Positions 1 through 7,089 of a stretch of 11,787 nt of DNA are shown in pieces. A program made the translations under genes and the position numbers. Positions within the stretch are counted from its first letter, which is position 1. Each line of letters opens with the position of its first letter. The notes beneath the pieces were generated by a model. It had not been told where the DNA came from and did no database searches. It saw only the letters and a program-made list of their open reading frames with translations. This stretch comes from an uncultured Collinsella sp. (GTDB lineage: Bacteria > Actinomycetota > Coriobacteriia > Coriobacteriales > Coriobacteriaceae): NCBI GenBank assembly GCA_902489855.1, contig CABUBS010000055.1, positions 1-11,787 on the forward strand. The letters run 5' to 3'.

Positions 1-662
1 CGCCCGATGCACGCACCCGTATCATCGAGGCGTTTTGGGAGCTCATCGAGAACAACAGCATCTTCGAGCTGTCGGTTGGCGAGGTGACCCGCGCCGCCCA
101 GTGCAATCGCGGAACGTTTTACTACTATTTTCACGATTTCGATGAACTCGTCGCCATCGCCATAGCCCAGCTGCTGCAGGATAACGAGCTCATCACCGAT
201 GCCCTCTGGCATTTTTCGAGCGAGGGCGACCTTTCGGCGTTCGACCGGCGCGACGTCCGCTGCCTGCTGCAGCGCATCGTCATCACCATGAGGGCGGGTG
301 CCGCCGAGCAGGTCGTGCAGGGCATCCATACGATCATCATCGACCGCGTGAGAGAGATCGTCCACCCCGACGGAGAAGAGCTCAAGGCAGATTCGAGCTT
401 TGCGGTGGGCTTTCTGGTCTCGGGCATCATGGGCTTTGTGATGGCGGTCGGCTTTGCCCGGGAGGGCGGCGAGGAGATAGACCTCGAGCAGCCGGGGGAC
501 AGCGCGTGCGCGTACCTGAGGGCGGTCGCCATGCAGACGGTGGAAACGGTCGCGCAAGTCGAGGGCGTCGATACATCCGAGCTGCTCGAACGCGTCTCCA
601 AGGAGGCCGATGCCTATCGCGCATCGCGTGCGACGAGTCCCGACGTGGTGAAAGACGCCTAG
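1..662 (+). CDS. TetR/AcrR-family transcriptional regulator (5'-truncated)
   Basis: The reading frame is already open at the left edge (first full codon at position 3) and runs 219 codons to a TAG, so the start codon lies outside the window and probably only a few residues are missing. The visible N-terminus is a TetR DNA-binding domain: helix 1 reads RTRIIEAFWELIE, followed by the helix-turn-helix with SVGEVTRAAQCNRGTFYYYF, whose G-T-F-Y-Y-Y-F is the family's recognition-helix signature, then HDFDELV. The remainder is an all-helical, poorly conserved ligand/dimer domain with a hydrophobic stretch near FAVGFLVSGIMGFVMAVGF, as usual in this family. Members act as cytosolic dimeric repressors released by a small ligand; neither ligand nor target can be read from sequence. 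It points towards clpC, 192 bp away, with two hairpins in between, so an operon with clpC is doubtful. An internal GTG at 84 would remove half of the DNA-binding domain and is not the start. Confidence 0.9.
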   Translation, partial: PDARTRIIEAFWELIENNSIFELSVGEVTRAAQCNRGTFYYYFHDFDELVAIAIAQLLQDNELITDALWHFSSEGDLSAFDRRDVRCLLQRIVITMRAGAAEQVVQGIHTIIIDRVREIVHPDGEELKADSSFAVGFLVSGIMGFVMAVGFAREGGEEIDLEQPGDSACAYLRAVAMQTVETVAQVEGVDTSELLERVSKEADAYRASRATSPDVVKDA

Positions 663-687
663 GGTTTCTCTTGCGGGGCGCCTGTCG

Positions 688-715
688 CGCATCGCGCGGT
701 GAGTCCCGCGATGCG
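688..715. repeat. 9-bp perfect inverted repeat downstream of the TetR gene
   Basis: CGCATCGCG (688-696) and CGCGATGCG (707-715) are exact reverse complements separated by 10 bp. There is no run of T after either arm, so a classical intrinsic terminator is unlikely although a GC-rich RNA hairpin could form. The dyad could equally be an operator between the regulator gene and clpC. The left arm lies in a 31-base stretch that imperfectly repeats 612-645 at the end of the TetR gene (both contain TCGCGCATCGCG and, further on, GAGTCCCG), so part of the dyad may have arisen by a short duplication. Confidence 0.45.
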
Positions 716-795
716 GTCATAACCTGCATTCATGTGAGCCGGGTTTATAGATATTCCTCCAGCTGTTAACATAGACAACCTGTGGGTAAAGAGAC

Positions 796-823
796 AAAAG
801 CGCCGCCGACGGGCGGGCGTTTT
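796..823 (+). terminator. Terminator-like hairpin in the clpC leader
   Basis: AAAA (796-799) pairs with TTTT (820-823), and the arms C801-C807 and G812-G819 pair with one unpaired G on each side (800 and 815), leaving a four-base loop. The GC-rich stem followed by TTTTGATTT resembles an intrinsic terminator. It could end transcription from the TetR gene or act as an attenuator, because it lies only 31 bp before the clpC start, leaving no room for a promoter after it. The U-run is short and the stem imperfect, so function is uncertain. Confidence 0.45.
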
Positions 824-842
824 GATTTCGATGAACTCATGT

Positions 843-847
843 AAGGA
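843..847 (+). promoter_or_regulatory. Ribosome binding site that fixes the clpC start
   Basis: AAGGA lies 7 bases before ATG 855. The upstream in-frame candidates TTG 822 and ATG 831 have no comparable site, and protein similarity to ClpC begins only at 855. Confidence 0.75.
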
Positions 848-854
848 AACGAGC

Positions 855-3497
855 ATGTTAGATAGATTTACCGATCGAGCGCGCAAGGTCATGTCGATGG
901 CCAAACAGGAGGCGCTCGATCTGCACTCAAATAAGGTGGGCACCGAGCACCTGCTGCTCGCACTCGCCAAGGAGGACGAGGGCATCGCTGCCGAGGCGCT
1001 GCGCTCGCTTGATATCTCCTACGACGACATCATGGACACCCTCAAGGAGGTCCAGACCACGGTTCCCGAGCCCAGCGAGGAGACCGAGGCTGCCAAGCTT
1101 GCCTTTACGCCGCTCGTCATTAGCGTGATGGAGCGCTCCTTCCGCGTGGCACGTGAGAACAACCAGACCTACGTGTCGACCGAGCACTTGCTGATTGGCA
1201 TCGTCGAAGAGGGTAACGGCATGGCCATGGACATCCTCATGCGCCTGGGTGTGTCGTCCGCCTCCATCAAAAAGGCTATCGAGAAACTTACCGCCAAGGA
1301 CCAGGACAAGAAGCGTCCGCTCGCCGGCGCCGGTGCCGGGCGTCCCGGTGCGGGCCTGCCGTTCTTTAGCGGCTCGGACGCGTCGCAGCAAAAGGGGAGC
1401 GGCACCGATACGCTTAAGCAGTTCGCCACCAACCTTACGCAGAAGGCGCGCGACGGCGAGCTCGACCCTGTAATTGGTCGCGAAAAGGAAGTCCAGCGTA
1501 TGATGGAAATTCTTTCGCGCCGCACCAAGAACAACCCGCTCATTCTGGGCGACCCCGGCGTGGGCAAGACGGCCATCGTCGAGGGCCTGGCTCAGCAGAT
1601 TGCAGCCGGCAACGTGCCTGAGAACCTCATGAACCAGAATATCTGGACGCTCGACCTGCCGGGTCTTGTCGCGGGCGCCAAGTATCGCGGTGAGTTTGAG
1701 GAGCGCCTCAAGAACGTGATCCAGGAGGCCACCGAGGCTGACGACGTCATCCTGTTTATTGACGAGATGCACACCATCATCGGTGCCGGCTCTGCCGAGG
1801 GCTCCATCGACGCGAGCTCCATGCTCAAGCCCGTTCTCGCACGCGGTGCTTTCCAGATCATCGGTGCCACCACGGCCGAGGAGTTCCGCAAGTACCTCAC
1901 CAAGGACCCGGCCTTCGAGCGTCGCTTCCAGACCATCGATGTCGAGGAGCCGAGCGTCGAGGACACGGTCAAGATCCTGACCGCGCTCAAGCCGCGCTAC
2001 GAGGAGCACCACCATGTGCGCTATACGCAGGGTGCTATCGAGGCCGCCGCGAACCTCTCCAACCGCTACATCCAGGATCGCTTCCTGCCCGATAAGGCCA
2101 TCGACCTCATTGACGAGGCCGGCGCCCGCGCCCGCATCGCCGCCAACCGCGCGCCCGAGCCGGTGCGCGAGGCCGAGCATCGCATAGAGGAGCTCAAGGC
2201 CGCCGCGCAGGAGGCCACCGAGAGCGACGACATGAACAAGGCCGCCGAGATCACCGAGCAGCAGAAGGCCGCCGAGATTGAGCTCGCCGAGGCCAAGGCC
2301 GCCTGGACCGCCGAGCTCGACGCCAGCCCGCTCACCATCGACGTCGCCCAGATTGCCGACATCGTGTCCGTGACCTCTGGCGTGCCGGTTTCCTCGCTCA
2401 CCGAGAGCGAGAGCCGGCGCCTGCTGCAGACCGAAAGCGTGCTCAAGACCCGCATCATCGGCCAGGACGAGGCTGTCGAGGCCGTCGCCAAGGCCGTGCG
2501 CCGCAGCCGCTCGCCGCTCAAGGATCCGCGTCGCCCCGGCGGCAGCTTTATCTTCCTGGGTCCCACCGGCACGGGCAAGACCGAGCTCGCCAAGACGCTC
2601 GCCGAGTACCTCTTTGGCAGCAAGGACGCGCTCATCAGCTTCGACATGTCCGAGTTCGGTAGCGAGTTTGAGGTCTCCAAGCTCATCGGTAGCCCTCCGG
2701 GTTACGTGGGCCACGACGAGGGCGGTCAGCTTACCAAGGCCGTTCGTCGTCACCCGTACTCGGTCGTGCTGTTCGACGAGATCGAGAAGGCGCACCCCGA
2801 CATCTTCAACATTTTGTTGCAGGTGCTGGAGGAGGGTCGCCTGACTGATAGCCAGGGCAAGACGGTCGACTTCCGCAATACCGTGATTATCATGACGTCA
2901 AACGTGGGCGCCCGCGAGATCGCGCAGGATGCGAGCGTTGGCTTTGGCACCACCGGCGAGCAGGGCCTCACCTCGAGTGAGATCCGCGGCCGCGCGATGG
3001 GCGAGCTCAAGCGCCTGTTCCGCCCCGAGCTGCTCAACCGTATCGACGACATCGTGGTGTTCCAGAAGCTCTCGGGCGAGAACCTGACCAAGATTGCGCA
3101 CCTGCTGGTGGACGATCTGCGCCAGCGCCTGATCGCAAACGGCATGAACATCAAGCTTACCGATGCGGCCTACGACAAGATTGTGGCGGAGGGTACCGAC
3201 CTCACCAACGGCGCGCGTCCGCTGCGTCGTGCCATCCAAAAGCTCATCGAGGATCCGCTGTCCGAGGAACTGCTGGCTGGCGAGTGGGGCGAGGGCGATA
3301 CCGTCCTGTGCGACGTGGCCGATGGCAAGTTTGTCTTTAGCCGCGGCACGGGCGAGATCCCGGCACCGCGTCCGGCGGGCACGCTTGGTGGCGATACCGC
3401 CCCGGCGGTACCGCACACCGGCAACGCCGCGCCCGTGAGCGGCGGCGTGACCTCGGGCCCCGGCGGCATGATGCAAGCCGGTTCCGGCGCGCTGTAG
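855..3497 (+). CDS. clpC: ClpC, ATP-dependent unfoldase subunit of the ClpCP protease
   Basis: This 880-residue class I AAA+ Hsp100 protein unfolds proteins and threads them into ClpP in the cytosol. Residues 1 to about 145 hold two Clp_N repeats (one starting MLDRFTDRARKVM, the second near VMERSFRVARENNQ). The first ATPase has Walker A GDPGVGKT at 232-239 and Walker B ending D303-E304. A short UVR-type middle domain, about 437-495, is typical of ClpC and much shorter than the ClpB coiled coil. The second ATPase has Walker A GPTGTGKT at 569-576 and Walker B D641-E642. The loop VGFG at 695-698 is the expected ClpP-docking loop, which separates it from ClpB. The last 50 residues (831-880) form a Gly/Pro/Ala/Thr tail of low complexity not usual for the family. 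ATG 855 is chosen for its ribosome site and the canonical ClpC N-terminus. No ctsR or mcsAB is adjacent, and I found no CIRCE or CtsR box upstream, so heat control must come from elsewhere. Confidence 0.97.
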   Translation: MLDRFTDRARKVMSMAKQEALDLHSNKVGTEHLLLALAKEDEGIAAEALRSLDISYDDIMDTLKEVQTTVPEPSEETEAAKLAFTPLVISVMERSFRVARENNQTYVSTEHLLIGIVEEGNGMAMDILMRLGVSSASIKKAIEKLTAKDQDKKRPLAGAGAGRPGAGLPFFSGSDASQQKGSGTDTLKQFATNLTQKARDGELDPVIGREKEVQRMMEILSRRTKNNPLILGDPGVGKTAIVEGLAQQIAAGNVPENLMNQNIWTLDLPGLVAGAKYRGEFEERLKNVIQEATEADDVILFIDEMHTIIGAGSAEGSIDASSMLKPVLARGAFQIIGATTAEEFRKYLTKDPAFERRFQTIDVEEPSVEDTVKILTALKPRYEEHHHVRYTQGAIEAAANLSNRYIQDRFLPDKAIDLIDEAGARARIAANRAPEPVREAEHRIEELKAAAQEATESDDMNKAAEITEQQKAAEIELAEAKAAWTAELDASPLTIDVAQIADIVSVTSGVPVSSLTESESRRLLQTESVLKTRIIGQDEAVEAVAKAVRRSRSPLKDPRRPGGSFIFLGPTGTGKTELAKTLAEYLFGSKDALISFDMSEFGSEFEVSKLIGSPPGYVGHDEGGQLTKAVRRHPYSVVLFDEIEKAHPDIFNILLQVLEEGRLTDSQGKTVDFRNTVIIMTSNVGAREIAQDASVGFGTTGEQGLTSSEIRGRAMGELKRLFRPELLNRIDDIVVFQKLSGENLTKIAHLLVDDLRQRLIANGMNIKLTDAAYDKIVAEGTDLTNGARPLRRAIQKLIEDPLSEELLAGEWGEGDTVLCDVADGKFVFSRGTGEIPAPRPAGTLGGDTAPAVPHTGNAAPVSGGVTSGPGGMMQAGSGAL

Positions 3498-3522
3498 GGC
3501 GTGGCGACAATTTGATACGCGC

Positions 3523-3555
3523 AATCGAGGCGCTCCGGAAAGGGCGCCTCGATTT
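3523..3555 (+). terminator. Intrinsic terminator of clpC
   Basis: AATCGAGGCGC (3523-3533) and GCGCCTCGATT (3544-3554) are a perfect 11-bp inverted repeat with a 10-base loop, starting 25 bp after the clpC stop. The T-run is short (ATTTGT), so termination may be incomplete or Rho-assisted. Confidence 0.75.
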
Positions 3556-3711
3556 GTAGAGCTGCGGAAGTTGTGACCGTTACGCTATACGGTCCACCGT
3601 TAGCCGATGATGCGAGGGCGCTCGGCGTTTTCGACTGGTTTATGCACGCAAAGTCTGGGAATATACAAGTCGCATGTCTTACTGTCTAACCAGTTGCGCC
3701 AAGGAGGCACC
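3556..3711 (+). promoter_or_regulatory. pepD leader with three ACCGT half-sites
   Basis: This 156-bp gap between the clpC terminator and pepD should contain the pepD promoter. ACCGTTA occurs at 3576-3582 and again at 3596-3602, and the inverted ACGGT lies between them at 3589-3593, giving GACCGT-N8-ACGGTC and the overlapping ACGGT-CC-ACCGT. A weak promoter candidate is TTTATG (3639-3644), 17 bp, TATACA (3662-3667). The half-site cluster could be an operator upstream of it. None of this resembles a binding site I can name. Confidence 0.3.
3701..3707 (+). promoter_or_regulatory. Ribosome binding site that fixes the pepD start
   Basis: AAGGAGG is a full Shine-Dalgarno sequence 4 bases before ATG 3712. 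It decides against the in-frame ATG at 3607, which would add 35 residues without family similarity. Confidence 0.85.
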
Positions 3712-5169
3712 ATGGACTACAAGATTACCGGCTACGAGCCCGCCCAGCTGTTCCATTTCTTTGAGGAGGTCAGCGCGATCCCCCGTGGGTCTGGCAACGA
3801 GAAGGGCATCAGCGATTTCCTGGTTGCGTTTGCCAAGGAGCGCGGTCTCGATGTGTACCAGGACGAGGTCTACAACGTCATCATTCGCAAGCCCGCATCT
3901 GCCGGTGCCGAGAATGCCCCGACCGTGATGCTGCAGGGCCACATCGATATGGTGTGCGACAAGTTGGGCTCCGTTGAGCACGACTTTACGACCGATGGTA
4001 TCGACCTGGTCGTCAAGGACGGCGTCCTCACCGCTAACGGCACCACTTTGGGCGCCGACAACGGTATTGCCGTCGCGCTTATGCTTACCGTGCTCAACGA
4101 CGATTCGATTACCCATCCGGCCCTCGAGTGCGTGTTCACCACCGACGAGGAGACTGGCCTGGTCGGCGCCGAGACGCTCGACAAGTCCCAGATTAGCGCC
4201 CGCACCATGATCAACCTTGACTCCGAGGAAGAGGGCGTTGCCACCGTCAGCTGTGCCGGCGGCGTCGTCGTTACCTACACCTGCCCGATCGCGCGCGAGC
4301 ACAAGACCGGTAGCACCCTCACGCTCGACATCTCCGGCCTGCTGGGCGGCCACTCCGGCAGCGATATCAACCTGGAGCGCGGCAACGGCAACCTCATCAT
4401 GGCCCGCATCATCGACCGCCTGATGGTTGCCGGCGAGCCCGCCATCGTTAGCTTTAACGGCGGCACCAAGGACAACGCCATCAACCGTGAGTGCAAGGCT
4501 GTTCTGGTCTACGCCGACCACGCTGCCGCCGAGGCCGCGGCCCAGATCGCAAAGGGCATCATCGCCGACGTCACTGCCGAGCTCGAGGTCTTCGACCCCG
4601 GCTTTACTTGCACCGTCGAGATTGCCGACGACGCCGAGGTTGAGGCCATGGACCAGAAGTCCGCGCTTGCCCTCATCCGCGCCCTGCGCCTTGCCCCTAA
4701 CGGCGTGATTCGCCGCAACGTCGCCACCGACGGCTCCGTCGAGGTTTCCTCCAACATCGGCGTGGTCGCCACCTCCGATGACGAGGTCAAGATTATGCTG
4801 TCCCCGCGCTCTTCGATCACCTCGCTGCAGAACGAGTTCAAGGACCGTCTGCAGACGCTGGCCGATGTCCTGGGCTTCGACGCCAAGTTTGAGTTTGAGT
4901 ATCCCGGCTGGAGCTATGCCGAGCATTCGCCGGTCCGCGAAGTCTTTGTCGAGAGCTATCGAGAGCTCTTTGGCTCCGAGCTGCGCATCGAGTCCATTCA
5001 CGCCGGCCTTGAGTGCGGCCTGTTTGCCGAGGCTCTGCACGGCCTGGACGCCATCGCCGTGGGCCCGACGCTCTCCGATGTCCATACCCCGGACGAGAGC
5101 ATGGAGCTCGCTTCTGCCGAGCGCTTCTACGAGCTGCTCATCGACGTTCTCAAGCGCCTCGCTGCGTAA
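3712..5169 (+). CDS. pepD: Aminoacyl-histidine dipeptidase (PepD, M20 family)
   Basis: The 485-residue product matches the length of E. coli PepD and begins with the typical YEPAQLFHFFEEVSAIPRGSGNE segment of this cytosolic zinc dipeptidase, which cleaves dipeptides such as carnosine-type Xaa-His and salvages amino acids from peptides. Visible metal and catalytic residues follow the M20C pattern: H77 and D79 in GHIDMVCD, D116 in GADNG, the E146-E147 pair in TDEETGLVGA with E146 as probable general base, D170 in NLDSEE, and H458 in DVHTPDESM. H214 in GGHSGSDI belongs to the lid/dimer domain inserted in the middle. The gene is monocistronic as far as can be seen: a terminator precedes it and a strong one follows it. 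No signal peptide is present. Exact peptide preference cannot be told from sequence; M20C members are often annotated as beta-Ala-His dipeptidase. Confidence 0.95.
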   Translation: MDYKITGYEPAQLFHFFEEVSAIPRGSGNEKGISDFLVAFAKERGLDVYQDEVYNVIIRKPASAGAENAPTVMLQGHIDMVCDKLGSVEHDFTTDGIDLVVKDGVLTANGTTLGADNGIAVALMLTVLNDDSITHPALECVFTTDEETGLVGAETLDKSQISARTMINLDSEEEGVATVSCAGGVVVTYTCPIAREHKTGSTLTLDISGLLGGHSGSDINLERGNGNLIMARIIDRLMVAGEPAIVSFNGGTKDNAINRECKAVLVYADHAAAEAAAQIAKGIIADVTAELEVFDPGFTCTVEIADDAEVEAMDQKSALALIRALRLAPNGVIRRNVATDGSVEVSSNIGVVATSDDEVKIMLSPRSSITSLQNEFKDRLQTLADVLGFDAKFEFEYPGWSYAEHSPVREVFVESYRELFGSELRIESIHAGLECGLFAEALHGLDAIAVGPTLSDVHTPDESMELASAERFYELLIDVLKRLAA

Positions 5170-5175
5170 AGGTTG

Positions 5176-5206
5176 CGCTAGCAGCAGTCCGAGTCACGTG
5201 CTAGCG
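5176..5206. repeat. 7-bp inverted repeat after pepD
   Basis: CGCTAGC (5176-5182) and GCTAGCG (5200-5206) are exact reverse complements separated by 17 bp, just after the pepD stop and before the main terminator. It may help protect the mRNA end or be chance. Confidence 0.3.
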
Positions 5207-5224
5207 GATTGCAAATGACATTAT

Positions 5225-5269
5225 GAGAGGGGGCACCCGGTCTTTTGCGACGGGTGCCCCCTCTCTTTT
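5225..5269 (+). terminator. Strong intrinsic terminator of pepD
   Basis: A perfect 15-bp stem (GAGAGGGGGCACCCG at 5225-5239 with CGGGTGCCCCCTCTC at 5251-5265), an 11-base loop and a TTTTGTTT tail make a textbook plus-strand terminator. The convergent hipA gene ends 28 bp further on; on the minus strand the stem is followed by ATAATG rather than a T-run, so it could stop hipA transcription only weakly. Confidence 0.93.
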
Positions 5270-5296
5270 GTTTGATAATTGCGAAATTACGGCCAC

Positions 5297-6601
5297 CTAG
5301 TCCATTTCTGCCCTGATGAGGTCGAGGGCGCGCTGGCAGTTTTCGCGGACGGGGCCGAGCATATGCTCGCGCAGGTCCGCCATGCCGGGCAGGTCGGCGT
5401 ATTCGTCCATGACCTCTTCCATGCAAATGGGTACCTCGTAGGCGAGGTCCATCATGGTCGCAAAGCAAAACTTCTCGGATAGCCCGGCATCGGTGAGCGT
5501 CGCCTCCAGCGTGGGGTCGCCCATACCGTGGTATCGGCGGATAGCGCCTGGACCGATGCACCCCACACGATTTTCGCCGCCAACGCTCATGGCAAGGCGC
5601 GCCCGGCGGCGCATGCGCTCATACGCCAAACCCGACGCGACATCGTACATTCGAGCCATCATGGCTGCGCCGTCGTTTCCAAGGAGCAGGGAATAGTTTT
5701 TCGCGTGCGCATCCGGTGCGCCGATGATGGCGTTAACGAAAAGTATCTGCGTAAACAGATACAGGTTAAGTTGATGGTGGCTCGTATTTACGAGGAGCTC
5801 TTGAATGTCGCGTGTGGTCGGGCCGCCGTCTGCCGTGTACTTTTGGGCGGGCATCACCCCAAGTGCCTGACAGAGGTCTTCTTGATGTAGGCGCCTGATC
5901 GTTCCGTCTTTGACTTTCACGCGGTCATAGCGCTCAACAATGAGGGCAGGTTCGTCCTCAAACATACGATATTCGACGTTTGCCGTTGCGATGCCGGCGC
6001 GCTGGGCGCTTTTCATGCAGACAAACTCATTGAGAGCCTCGAGTTTAAATCCGATAACGCCATTTTTGAAAATATGCGTCGTGGGCGAGGAGCCCATGCA
6101 TTCGCACCAGCGGTCGTTTATGAACGCGAGCGCGAACTTGCCCTGGTTGCCTCCAAGTGACCAACTTTCATCTAGACCCATCCACGATGCATCGCGGTCA
6201 TCTCTGATCGACTTGAGACGAAGAGCAATTTCGTGGTCGTCTATAGGGCGGTATTCGCCAGCGCGATGCAGGACGGCGTCGGCATCTTCTTCGGCACAAA
6301 ACTGCACTCCGCCCGGACAGTCGAGTCCGATATGGCTGAGCAACGCAACGGGATTGTTGGGCCTAACGTCGAATTCGGCGGCAATCGCTTTTCGTTGGTC
6401 CTCGCTGTCGGGTAGAAGGCCAAACAGGTACGGATTCATGACCTGTTGTCCGTATGTGCGATTCGATACGGGTATGTTGGTCGATAGGGCTGGCCCGTCA
6501 TAGTCATGATCGTAGGTAAAGCTGATAAGACCGTTCTCATCTTGCGCGAGCGTTCCAGCAGGCACGCCGCAAATAATGGTCCGAAGTGATGTTCTGGCCA
6601 T
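5297..6601 (-). CDS. hipA: HipA-type serine/threonine kinase toxin
   Basis: The 434-residue protein has the full HipA layout: an N-terminal subdomain (about 1-105, with SNRTYGQQVMNPYLFGLLPD) and a HipA_C kinase domain. Residues matching E. coli HipA are S148 in WSLGGNQGK (the regulatory autophosphorylation serine, S150), K179 in TTHIFK (ATP-binding K181), the catalytic D297 with K301 and N302 in PDAHAKN (D309), and the Mg-binding D320 in MYDVASGL (D332). It therefore looks catalytically intact. HipA kinases act in the cytosol; the E. coli enzyme phosphorylates glutamyl-tRNA synthetase and halts growth, but the target here is unknown. Its ATG lies 3 bases after the hipB stop, with AAGGGA inside the end of hipB as ribosome site, so the two are translated together. 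Codon use is visibly richer in A and T than in clpC or pepD (29 G+C in the 60 bases 6421-6480 against 41 in 4321-4380 of pepD), suggesting horizontal acquisition. Confidence 0.95.
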   Translation of the reverse strand: MARTSLRTIICGVPAGTLAQDENGLISFTYDHDYDGPALSTNIPVSNRTYGQQVMNPYLFGLLPDSEDQRKAIAAEFDVRPNNPVALLSHIGLDCPGGVQFCAEEDADAVLHRAGEYRPIDDHEIALRLKSIRDDRDASWMGLDESWSLGGNQGKFALAFINDRWCECMGSSPTTHIFKNGVIGFKLEALNEFVCMKSAQRAGIATANVEYRMFEDEPALIVERYDRVKVKDGTIRRLHQEDLCQALGVMPAQKYTADGGPTTRDIQELLVNTSHHQLNLYLFTQILFVNAIIGAPDAHAKNYSLLLGNDGAAMMARMYDVASGLAYERMRRRARLAMSVGGENRVGCIGPGAIRRYHGMGDPTLEATLTDAGLSEKFCFATMMDLAYEVPICMEEVMDEYADLPGMADLREHMLGPVRENCQRALDLIRAEMD

Positions 6602-6604
6602 TGG

Positions 6605-7075
6605 CTATTTCCCTTCGGGCATGGTTTGGCTAGATGCGTTTGCGGCAATCGAGACTCCGAGATTGGACATGGCGAAATCGGCGAAGGCCCTGTCGTAGAG
6701 CTCGGACGTAAGGGGGGTATCTGCAAGAGCCGGAATGGTTGTGCTGCGACGGTTGCGATGATGAAGACGTTGAGCGTGATGGCGTCTGGGGGTACTACGA
6801 GGTTGCAAATCAGCATGCGGGGCGTCGACTGGTTGCTCGTTTTTCGATTCGTCGATATCCCCTTGAGCGGCGAGCGCCAGTCCAAGAGCACCGAAAACTG
6901 CCAGCAGCTTGTCGAGCCGAATGCCCGTGGCATCTCCCAGCTCGAGCGATGCGAGCAGGCGCTCCGAAACACCGGCTTTTTTAGCGAGGACGGCACGGGT
7001 GATCCCTTGCGCCTCGCGTGCCTGACGCACGTAGATGCCAGCTTGGCGCGGTGTGGTGATGGGAAGGATATCCAC
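6605..7075 (-). CDS. hipB: HipB-type antitoxin, XRE-family DNA-binding protein with C-terminal extension
   Basis: The 156-residue product starts at a GTG preceded by AGGAGA 5 bases upstream. Residues 10-70 form an XRE/HTH_3 domain (GIYVRQAREAQGITRAVLAK, then VSERLLASLELG as recognition helix). It is judged the antitoxin and autorepressor of HipA from its position directly before hipA. The part after residue 75 is unusual: E. coli HipB has 88 residues, while this protein goes on for about 70 more, with a basic linker (RSTPRRHHAQRLHHRNRR, 94-111) and a final segment with TSELYDRAFADFAMSNLGV that may form a helix. The linker could be a flexible extension that contacts HipA or DNA; a frameshift was considered, but the frame stays open and closes exactly at the hipA junction. 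The three palindromes upstream are its likely operators. Confidence 0.88.
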   Translation of the reverse strand: MDILPITTPRQAGIYVRQAREAQGITRAVLAKKAGVSERLLASLELGDATGIRLDKLLAVFGALGLALAAQGDIDESKNEQPVDAPHADLQPRSTPRRHHAQRLHHRNRRSTTIPALADTPLTSELYDRAFADFAMSNLGVSIAANASSQTMPEGK

Positions 7076-7089
7076 GGCGATCTCCTAAC

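Noticed and set aside
663..854. CIRCE, CtsR or HspR heat-shock operator before clpC
   Set aside because: No TTAGCACTC-N9-GAGTGCTAA, no AGGTCAAA tandem and no CTTGAGT/ACTCAAG pair could be found by reading the region.
927..2795. Long minus-strand open frame of 622 codons opposite clpC
   Set aside because: It lies entirely inside clpC, whose domains are unambiguous; its product is a Leu/Gly/Val-rich composition with no domain, the usual shadow of a GC-rich gene.
3679..5085. Minus-strand open frame of 468 codons opposite pepD
   Set aside because: It is a shadow of pepD with no recognisable motif; the PepD frame has all metal ligands and a ribosome site.
6739..6850. Frameshift in hipB producing the basic linker
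   Set aside because: The frame stays open to a stop placed exactly 3 bases before hipA, which fits an intact operon; the alternative minus frame through this region shows no better family match.
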